Shown: positions 35,693 through 42,615 of the stretch, one piece after another
Layout of the letters: every line of letters begins with the position of its first letter
How positions within the stretch are numbered: the first letter of the stretch is position 1
Source: Lysobacterales bacterium
GTDB taxonomy: Bacteria > Pseudomonadota > Gammaproteobacteria > Xanthomonadales > Rhodanobacteraceae
NCBI GenBank assembly: GCA_014338185.1
Contig: QUBV01000007.1
Span: 1-64,000, forward strand
Reading direction: 5' to 3'
DNA: 64,000 nucleotides
Program-made: the position numbers and the translations under genes
Notes under the pieces: generated by a model
What the model was told of the DNA's origin: nothing
Seen by the model: only the letters and a program-made list of their open reading frames with translations
The model's database searches: none

Positions 35693-36232
35693 ATGACCGC
35701 GATACTGCCTCCTGCCGAGCGACTCTGGTACAAGCACCCCATCGACCGCGTCGAGGGCACGTGGCTTGCCATTGCCCTGATCTGGTGCCTCATCCTGTTC
35801 TTCATGATGGTCGGCTGGCACATCTGGGGCAAACAGAACCTGTCCACCGAGACCTACCGCACCACCGCCGAGCAGTACATGGCCAAGGCCCAGGCGGCCA
35901 CCGAGAAGTACCAGGTGCGTACCGAAACCGACCAGGAAATCCCCGTGGTGGCACCGCCGCCCGGCGCCGACGTGTACCTGGTGTCACGCATGTGGTCGTT
36001 CTGGCCGATCCTCGAACTGGAGAAGGACAAGACCTACCGCCTGCACCTGAGCTCGCTCGACTACAACCATGGCTTCTCGCTGCAGCCGGCCAACATCAAC
36101 ATCCAGCTCGTGCCGGGGTTTGAGCACGTGGTCACGGTGACGCCGAACCAGTCGGGTACCTACGGACTGGTCTGCAACGAATACTGCGGTCTGGGCCATC
36201 ACATGATGGTCAGCCGCCTGTACGTGAAATAA
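35693..36232 (+). CDS. Heme-copper oxidase-type subunit II with CuA site
   Basis: 179 residues: one N-terminal helix (WLAIALIWCLILFFMMVGWH), then a cupredoxin domain. CuA ligands are present: His in SLDYNHGFSL and the cluster CNEYCGLGHHMM (two Cys, His, Met). It should receive electrons from a periplasmic cytochrome c or cupredoxin and pass them to subunit I. A single helix is typical of B-type enzymes. 11 nt separate it from the next gene. Confidence 0.9.
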   Translation: MTAILPPAERLWYKHPIDRVEGTWLAIALIWCLILFFMMVGWHIWGKQNLSTETYRTTAEQYMAKAQAATEKYQVRTETDQEIPVVAPPPGADVYLVSRMWSFWPILELEKDKTYRLHLSSLDYNHGFSLQPANINIQLVPGFEHVVTVTPNQSGTYGLVCNEYCGLGHHMMVSRLYVK

Positions 36233-36243
36233 GGGGAATCCAC

Positions 36244-37944
36244 ATGGCTACCGTTGCGACCACCTATCGCACCTGCCCGCGCTCCGGGCTGCAGTTCGAA
36301 CGCCAGGCCGAGTGGCTGATCAAGGCGCATGCCTTCATGGGCGTGGTCTGGCTGCTCGTGGGCGGCCTGCTCGCGCTCGGCGTGGTGCTCACGCGCTGGC
36401 CGGCCGTGCGCTGGCTCGAGGCACCCACGTTCTACCAGGTGCTCACCGCGCATGGTCTGGACATGCTGATCTTCTGGATCATCTTCTTCGAGATCGCGGT
36501 CCTGCATTTTTGCTCCTCGACGCTGCTGCGCTGTCGCATCGCCACGCCCAAGCTCGCCTGGCTCGGCTTCGTGCTCATGGTGATCGGCTCGGTCGTCAAC
36601 AACGTCGCGGTGTACCAGGGCGGCTCCAGCGTGATGATGACAAGCTACGTGCCGATGATGGCGGCGCCGAGCTTCTACCTCGGCATCATCCTGTTCGCGG
36701 TCGGCGCACTGATCGGTTGCGGCGTGTTCTTCGGCACGCTCGTGGTGGCGCGGCGCGAGAAGACCTATGAGGGCTCGATCCCGCTCGTCACCTTCGGGGC
36801 GATGACCGCGGCCATCATCGCGGTGTTCACGCTGTTGTCGGGCGCGCTCATCATCGTGCCGGCGTGGCTCATGTCGATGGGCCTGATGAACGTCGATCCG
36901 CTGATCTACCGCACCGTGTGGTGGGCGCTGGGCCACTCCTCGCAGCAGATCAACGTCGCCACCCACGTCTCGGTGTGGTACCTCGTGGCCGCGGTCGTGC
37001 TCGGCGCCAAGCCGATGAGCGAGCGCGTGAGCCGCATGGCGTTCCTGCTCTACATCCTGTTCCTGCAGCTGGCCAGCGCGCACCACCTGCTGGCCGACCC
37101 GGGTGTGTCGACCGCGTGGAAGGTGGTCAACACGAGCTACTTCATGTACCTCGCGGTGCTCGCCTCGATGCTGCATGGCCTGACCGTGCCGGGCGCGATG
37201 GAAGTCGCGCAGCGCCAGAAGGGCTACACCAAGGGCCTGTTCGAATGGCTGCGCAAGGCGCCATGGGGCAACCCGGTGTTCTCGGGCGTGTTCATCTCGA
37301 TCATCGGCTTCGGCTTCCTCGGCGGCATCACCGGCGTGATGATGGGCACCGAGCAGCTCAACCTCATCATCCACAACACCATCTACGTGCCCGGGCATTT
37401 CCATGCCACCGTGGTGATCGGCACCACGCTCACGTTCATGGCGCTGACGTACTACCTGATCCCGGTGCTGTTCAAGCGCGAACTCATCGCGCCCAAGCTC
37501 GCGCAGTGGCAGCCGTACCTGTTCGGTCTGTCGATGTACTTCTTCTGCCTCGTGATGATGGGCGCGGGTACGCTCGGCGTGTCACGCCGCCACTGGGACA
37601 TGGCGTTCCAGGGTGCGGCGCTCGCCTACGAGTGGCCGGGTGCGGCCTACCTCATGATGGGCCTGGTCGGCATCGGTGGCGTCGCCGCGATCGTCGGCGG
37701 CGCGGCCTTCATCTACATCACGGTGGGCTCGCTGTTGTGGGGCAAGAAGCTCGACGGCGGCGCGACCAGCGCGCAGTTCACGCCGGTCAAGCGCGCGGTG
37801 CCCGCGGTGGTCGCGGAAGGCTACGGTTCGTCGGGCTTCGCCGCGCCCGGCACGTTCGTGCTGGCGATGGTGTTCCTGGTCTCCTTCGTCCTGTACTACT
37901 TCATCAACTGGAAGTACCTGTCGACGTTGTGGGGCATGAGCTGA
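36244..37944 (+). CDS. Heme-copper oxidase superfamily subunit I (tyrosine-less active site)
   Basis: 566 residues with about 13-14 membrane helices. All six metal-ligand His are visible: low-spin heme His70 (LTAHGLDM) and His387; CuB His231, His280 and His281 (GHSSQQ, ASAHHLLADPG); active-site heme His385 (VPGHFHATVV). The usual HPEVY/HPIVY is replaced by GHSSQQ, so the Tyr that cross-links to the CuB His in oxygen reductases is Gln235. Loss of that Tyr is the mark of NO reductases and of the recently described non-canonical NOR branches (eNOR, sNOR, gNOR, nNOR). An NO reductase or an atypical oxidase fits. Confidence 0.88.
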   Translation: MATVATTYRTCPRSGLQFERQAEWLIKAHAFMGVVWLLVGGLLALGVVLTRWPAVRWLEAPTFYQVLTAHGLDMLIFWIIFFEIAVLHFCSSTLLRCRIATPKLAWLGFVLMVIGSVVNNVAVYQGGSSVMMTSYVPMMAAPSFYLGIILFAVGALIGCGVFFGTLVVARREKTYEGSIPLVTFGAMTAAIIAVFTLLSGALIIVPAWLMSMGLMNVDPLIYRTVWWALGHSSQQINVATHVSVWYLVAAVVLGAKPMSERVSRMAFLLYILFLQLASAHHLLADPGVSTAWKVVNTSYFMYLAVLASMLHGLTVPGAMEVAQRQKGYTKGLFEWLRKAPWGNPVFSGVFISIIGFGFLGGITGVMMGTEQLNLIIHNTIYVPGHFHATVVIGTTLTFMALTYYLIPVLFKRELIAPKLAQWQPYLFGLSMYFFCLVMMGAGTLGVSRRHWDMAFQGAALAYEWPGAAYLMMGLVGIGGVAAIVGGAAFIYITVGSLLWGKKLDGGATSAQFTPVKRAVPAVVAEGYGSSGFAAPGTFVLAMVFLVSFVLYYFINWKYLSTLWGMS

Positions 37945-37958
37945 GCCAGTGGATCGAC

Positions 37959-37987
37959 CTGCCGCGGGCGCAGCGCGCCCGCGGCAG
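37959..37987 (+). terminator. Hairpin between subunit I and the SCO gene
   Basis: A perfect 12-bp stem (CTGCCGCGGGCG and complement) with a 5-nt loop, 14 nt after the subunit I stop. It may be a partial terminator that raises the yield of the catalytic core relative to the downstream genes. Confidence 0.65.
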
Positions 37988-38026
37988 TGCGGAGCGCATT
38001 GACCGCTCCCGCAACGAGGCGGCACC

Positions 38027-39124
38027 GTGCGCACCGGCACGCGGCGCTGCCTGCAACAACAGGTGCCTGATGTGTACGCCGTGGGTCGTGAAGTGCTGAT
38101 CGCGCCGGGCATGCTTGCCGCGCTCGCGGGCATGCGCGTCGACCTGACGCAGGCGGGATGGCTGCTCGCGATCGTCGCATCCGCCTGCTGCGCTGCGCGC
38201 CTGTACCGCAGGGTTCGCGCGGTCCGCCTCCGCGCCGTACCGCCGCCACGCCCGCGCCATGCATGGGCACTTGCCCTGGCCCTGCTGGGCGTGGCCGGTG
38301 CCGCGTCCGCGACCGACACCACCGGGCGCACCATCGCCGGCGCACCCGCGCTCGATGCCCAGGCTGCGGTCCGCACCGCACTCGACGCGGTCGGCCACGC
38401 GGTGCCCGACCTCGAACTGCGTGATCGCCGCAACCAGCCGGTCAGGCTGTCGGCGTATCGCGGCAAGCCTTTGCTGGTGAGTTTCATCTACACCGGCTGC
38501 TTCCAGATCTGCCCGACCCAGACCCGCACCCTGTACCAGGCGGTCAAGGGGCTCGACCGCATGCTCGGCGAGAACCAGTTCAACGTGGTGAGCATCGGCT
38601 TCAACCAGCCGTTCGATTCGCCCGGCGCCATGCAGGCGTTCGCGGCGCAGCACGGCATCAGTTACCGCAACTGGGAGTTCCTCAGTCCCGCCGCGCACGA
38701 TGTCGATGCACTCACGCGCGCGTTCGGTTTCAGTTTCGCGGCGACGCCCGCGGGCTTCGACCACGTGCTCGGGGTCACCGTGGTGGATGCCCAGGGCCGC
38801 ATCAGCGCCCAGGTGCTCGGCGACACGGTCACCACCGAGCAGCTCGGCTCGCCGTTGCGCCAGTTGCTGCTGTGGGAGCCGGTGACGCCCACCAGCACGG
38901 TCGCCGATCTGCTCGAGCGCGTGCGCATCCTGTGCACGGTGTATGACGCCGAGACCGGCCAGTACCGCTACGACTACAAGCTCATCTTCGAGCTCATCAG
39001 TGGCGTGCTGTTCTTCCTCAGCGTGTTCGTCTACTTCTTGCGCGAATGGCTGCGCCAGCGCCGTGCGCGACGCAAGCCATGTCCGCCGGCCAGCACACCT
39101 TCGCCTTCCGGCAGCAAGGCCTGA
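38027..39124 (+). CDS. SCO1/SenC-type copper chaperone, membrane-anchored
   Basis: About 365 residues from a GTG with GAGG upstream; an ATG at 38111 is the alternative start. One or two N-terminal helices precede a thioredoxin-like SCO domain with the copper CxxxC motif TGCFQICPTQT and the His in FDHVLGV. A C-terminal membrane helix (LISGVLFFLSVFVYFLREWL) is unusual for SCO. It probably loads CuA of subunit II. Overlaps the next gene by 46 nt. Confidence 0.85.
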   Translation: MRTGTRRCLQQQVPDVYAVGREVLIAPGMLAALAGMRVDLTQAGWLLAIVASACCAARLYRRVRAVRLRAVPPPRPRHAWALALALLGVAGAASATDTTGRTIAGAPALDAQAAVRTALDAVGHAVPDLELRDRRNQPVRLSAYRGKPLLVSFIYTGCFQICPTQTRTLYQAVKGLDRMLGENQFNVVSIGFNQPFDSPGAMQAFAAQHGISYRNWEFLSPAAHDVDALTRAFGFSFAATPAGFDHVLGVTVVDAQGRISAQVLGDTVTTEQLGSPLRQLLLWEPVTPTSTVADLLERVRILCTVYDAETGQYRYDYKLIFELISGVLFFLSVFVYFLREWLRQRRARRKPCPPASTPSPSGSKA

Positions 39125-40644
39125 GCGCCTGGCGCGCGCTCGAGCGCGGTTTTGACGCGGCGTTTGGCGCCGGTCTCAATCCGCTGCGCCAGCTTGGTGC
39201 GATCGGCTTTCTCGCGACCTGGCTGCTGCTCGCGAGCGGGGTGCTGCTGTACATCGTCTACGACACCTCGGTGGAGGGCGCCTACCAGTCGGTGGCGGCG
39301 CTCGACCACTGGCCGCTGGCCAGCGGTCGCGTGTTGCGCGGCGTGCATCGCTACGCCACCGACGTGCTGGTGGTGGTCATCGTGCTGCACATCGTGCGCG
39401 AGTGGCTGCATGCGCACGAGCGGGGCGTGCGCCGCTTCCACTGGCTGACCGGGGTGCCGCTCGTGGTGTTCGCCGCGATCAGCGCGGTCGGTGGCTTCTG
39501 GCTGGCCTGGGACCGGCTGGGCCGGTACTCGGCGCTGGCCAGCGCCGAATGGCTCGATGCACTGCCGCTGCTGGGCGTGCCGTTCGCGCGCAATTTCCTC
39601 GTGCTCGATGCGGTGAGCGACCGGCTGTTCTCGCTGTTCATCTTCATCCACATCGGCGTGTCGCTGCTGCTGCTGTTCGGCTTGTGGTTCCACATCCAGC
39701 GCCTCACGCGCGCGGCGGTGTGGCCATCACGCGCGCTGGCGCTGGGAGTGTCCGTGCTGCTGCTGGTGTTGGCGCTCGCGCTGCCGGTGCGCAGTCAGGC
39801 GCCGACCGCGTCACTGGCCGAACCGCTGGCGCTGGACTGGTTCGTGCTGTGGCTGCATCCGCTGGCCGAGACCTCCACGCGCGGCCTGGCCTGGGCATTG
39901 GTGGCCGGCTCGCTCGCACTGCTGCTGCTCGCGCCATTCCTGCCGCAACCCCCACGGCCGGCCGTGGCTGTGGTCGATGCGGACAACTGCAGCGGCTGCG
40001 AACGCTGCTTTGCCGACTGTCCCTACGCGGCGATCACGATGGTGCCGCATCCAAGCCTGCGCGGCGGCCATCGGCTCGCCCAGGTCGACCCCGACCTGTG
40101 CGTGGCTTGCGGCATCTGCGCCGGTGCCTGTCCATCGTCGACGCCGTTTCGCGGCATCGAACACCTCGTGAGCGGTATCGACATGCCGCAACTGCCGGTC
40201 GATGCATTGCGCAGCCGTCTGCGGCAAGATGTCGCAGCCACAAATGCGACACATCCGCTGGTCGTATTCACATGCGATCATGGCGCAAGCGCCAGCATCG
40301 CGGCAGACGAGGATACGAGCGTGCTTGGCCTGATGTGCGCGGGACAGTTGCCACCCAGCTTCATCGAGTACGCGTTGCGCGACGGCGCAGCCGGCGTGCT
40401 GGTGGCGACCTGCCGCGAGGGCGGCTGCGAGTTCCGGCTCGGCCAGCGCTGGACGGCCGAGCGCCTGACCGGTCAGCGCGAGCCGCGGTTGCGTGCGCGC
40501 ATGCCGCGCGAGCGGCTGGCGCTGGTGCAGGCCGGCCCCGGCGACGAGCGCGTGCTCGCCGCAGCCGTGCAGGGCTTGCGCGAACGCGTGCGGACCTTGC
40601 CGACCCCATCCCCTGCGAAACCGGGCCCACCCCATCATGTCTGA
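39079..40644 (+). CDS. Cytochrome b - 2[4Fe-4S] ferredoxin - MvhD-like fusion protein
   Basis: 521 residues. Residues 1-280 form a cytochrome b6-like membrane part with two His pairs on helices (GVHRYATD with VLHIVREWLH; FIHIGVSL with WFHIQR), enough for two hemes. Then CSGCERCFADCP and CVACGICAGACP bind two [4Fe-4S] clusters. The C-terminal 130 residues (VVFTCDHGAS, GVLVATCREGGCEFRLG) resemble the MvhD/FlpD hydrogenase delta subunit, which passes electrons to heterodisulfide reductases. I know no characterised enzyme with this arrangement. Shares its cytochrome b part with the reductase fusion at 42615. Confidence 0.85.
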   Translation: MSAGQHTFAFRQQGLSAWRALERGFDAAFGAGLNPLRQLGAIGFLATWLLLASGVLLYIVYDTSVEGAYQSVAALDHWPLASGRVLRGVHRYATDVLVVVIVLHIVREWLHAHERGVRRFHWLTGVPLVVFAAISAVGGFWLAWDRLGRYSALASAEWLDALPLLGVPFARNFLVLDAVSDRLFSLFIFIHIGVSLLLLFGLWFHIQRLTRAAVWPSRALALGVSVLLLVLALALPVRSQAPTASLAEPLALDWFVLWLHPLAETSTRGLAWALVAGSLALLLLAPFLPQPPRPAVAVVDADNCSGCERCFADCPYAAITMVPHPSLRGGHRLAQVDPDLCVACGICAGACPSSTPFRGIEHLVSGIDMPQLPVDALRSRLRQDVAATNATHPLVVFTCDHGASASIAADEDTSVLGLMCAGQLPPSFIEYALRDGAAGVLVATCREGGCEFRLGQRWTAERLTGQREPRLRARMPRERLALVQAGPGDERVLAAAVQGLRERVRTLPTPSPAKPGPPHHV

Positions 40645-41164
40645 CGCACGACCCACCACCCCGCATGGCGTCCTGAGCTGGATCGGCCAGTTGTTGTTGT
40701 ATGGCCTGTTCGCGCTCGCGATCGGCGTGTTTTCCAACTGGCCACCCTACCATCCGCTGGGTGCCGACCAGGCGCTGCTCAAGCTCAGCGTGTCGCACGT
40801 GGGCAAGCCGGTCGGCGAATGCCGCAAGCTCAGCCAGGCCGAACTCGACAAGCTGCCGCCGAACATGCGCTTCCCGGAGCAGTGTCCGCGCGAGCGCGCG
40901 CCGCTGACGATGAGCGTCGAACTCGACGGTGTGAGCGTGCTCGATCGCGTCGCGCCGCCGACCGGACTGTCCAAGGACGGCGCGGCCTCGATCTACGAGC
41001 GGCTGGTGATACCGGCCGGTTCGCACCACCTGGAAGTGCGCCTCAACGATGACGTGCGCGCGGGTGCGCCGACCTACACGCGCTCGGCCGACGTCACGCT
41101 CGCGCCGGGCCAGGTGCTCGTGGTCGACTTCGACCCGACCCAGGGCGGCATCACGCTGCAATGA
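40637..41164 (+). CDS. Membrane-anchored protein of the respiratory operon
   Basis: 175 residues with one N-terminal helix (about 15-32) and an extracytoplasmic domain with two Cys (GECRKLS, EQCPRERAP) and a C-terminal beta-rich part (HHLEVRLNDD, VLVVDFDP). No family recognised. Overlaps the preceding gene by 8 nt and the following by 4, so it is probably a dedicated subunit or assembly factor. Confidence 0.75.
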   Translation: MSDARPTTPHGVLSWIGQLLLYGLFALAIGVFSNWPPYHPLGADQALLKLSVSHVGKPVGECRKLSQAELDKLPPNMRFPEQCPRERAPLTMSVELDGVSVLDRVAPPTGLSKDGAASIYERLVIPAGSHHLEVRLNDDVRAGAPTYTRSADVTLAPGQVLVVDFDPTQGGITLQ

Positions 41165-42615
41165 ACGTCGAGCTGGCCATGCGGTCGTCGCCAGGCGTGC
41201 GCGAGCCGCACGCGGTCCATGCCGCGCCCGGCTATGTGCTGCCCGCGCTCAATGCCGGCAACCGCGCGCTGGTGCAGGCCTGGCTCGGCCTTGCGCTGGC
41301 GGCACTGCTGGGATCGGGCGTATTCGCGATCCTGCTCGTGCTTGCGCGCACCCCGGGCGTCAACGCGCTGCTGCCGAGCGCCGACTTCTTCCGCGTGGCA
41401 CTGGTGGTGCACGTGGACCTGTCGGTGCTGGTGTGGTTCGTCGCGATCGCGGGCATGTTGTGGAGCCTCAACCTGCGCCCGTTCGGCACCCGCCTCGGCC
41501 GCGCACTCGCCGCCGCGCCGCTGGTGCTGTGCGGGCTGGGTTCGCTGGCGATGGGCGTGGCCGCGTTCGTCGATCCGGGCGAGGCGATCATGGCCAACTA
41601 CATCCCCTTGCTCGACAGCGCCGCGTTCCGCTTCGCGCTGTGGCTGTTCGCGGCCGGCGCGCTGCTGCTGGTACTGCTCGGCCTGCTGCGCGGCATGCCT
41701 GTGGGCCGTGCGGTCGATGGCAGCGCGGCGCTACGTTTTGGCCTGCATGCGAGCGTGGTGGCCGCCGCGGTGGCACTGCTCGCGTTCGGCTGGTCGCTGG
41801 CCACGGTGCCGCTCGCGCTGCCGGCCAAGGCCTACTACGAAATCCTGTTCTGGGGCGGCGGTCACGCGCTGCAGTTCACCTGGACCCTGCTCATGCTGGT
41901 GGCGTGGCTGGCGCTGGCCCAGGCCTGCGGTGGGCGCGTGGGGCTGAGTCCGCGCGTGGTGCTGCTGCTGTTCGTGATCGCGCTGGTGGGCGTGTTCGTC
42001 ACGCCGCTGGCCTACCTCATGCACGAGGTCGCCTCGGTCGAGCATCGCGCGCTGCACACCTGGGCGATGCGTCTGGGTGGCGGGCTCGCGATCGCGCCGG
42101 TGGTGCTGGCCGCGCTCATCGCGGTGGCGCCGCTGCGCGACCTGCGGCCGTGGCAGCGGCCGCTGCGCGCGGCGCTGCTGGCCTCGATGCTGCTGTTTGT
42201 CGCCGGCGGCGTGATCGGCATCGACATCCACGGCAGCAACGTGAAGATTCCCGCGCACTATCACGGCTGCATCGTCGGCGTCACGCTCGCGCTCATGGGC
42301 GTGGTGTACTGGCTGCTGCCGCGGCTGGGTTTCGCCGCGCCGACCGGGCGGCTTGCGGTGACCCAGCCCTGGCTGTACGGCATCGGCCAGCTGCTGCACA
42401 TCGTCGGACTGGTGTGGTCGGGTGGCTACGGCGTGCAGCGCAAGGTCGCGGGCAGTGAACAGGTGCTGCGCAGCAGCGGCGAGATCGCCGGCATGGGGCT
42501 CATGGGCCTGGGCGGCCTGCTCGCGATCCTCGGCGGGCTGTTGTTTGCAGTGGTGGTGATCGGGGCGATGCGGCGACGCGTGGCGCCAGGTGAAACACAA
42601 GCGGAGAACGAGTGA
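41161..42615 (+). CDS. Second, highly divergent heme-copper oxidase-type subunit I
   Basis: 484 residues, about 12 membrane helices. His84 (VVHVDLSVLVWF) matches the low-spin heme ligand, and PAHYHG (His366 and His368) the two heme ligands near the C-terminus. The first CuB ligand region reads EILFWGGGHALQFTWT (His235), but the usual adjacent His-His pair is not present; candidates are His288, His295 and His299. So the binuclear site is altered or absent. It resembles cbb3/NorB-like relatives found near other respiratory genes. It may be catalytic with a new metal site or an electron-carrying scaffold. Confidence 0.75.
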   Translation: MNVELAMRSSPGVREPHAVHAAPGYVLPALNAGNRALVQAWLGLALAALLGSGVFAILLVLARTPGVNALLPSADFFRVALVVHVDLSVLVWFVAIAGMLWSLNLRPFGTRLGRALAAAPLVLCGLGSLAMGVAAFVDPGEAIMANYIPLLDSAAFRFALWLFAAGALLLVLLGLLRGMPVGRAVDGSAALRFGLHASVVAAAVALLAFGWSLATVPLALPAKAYYEILFWGGGHALQFTWTLLMLVAWLALAQACGGRVGLSPRVVLLLFVIALVGVFVTPLAYLMHEVASVEHRALHTWAMRLGGGLAIAPVVLAALIAVAPLRDLRPWQRPLRAALLASMLLFVAGGVIGIDIHGSNVKIPAHYHGCIVGVTLALMGVVYWLLPRLGFAAPTGRLAVTQPWLYGIGQLLHIVGLVWSGGYGVQRKVAGSEQVLRSSGEIAGMGLMGLGGLLAILGGLLFAVVVIGAMRRRVAPGETQAENE

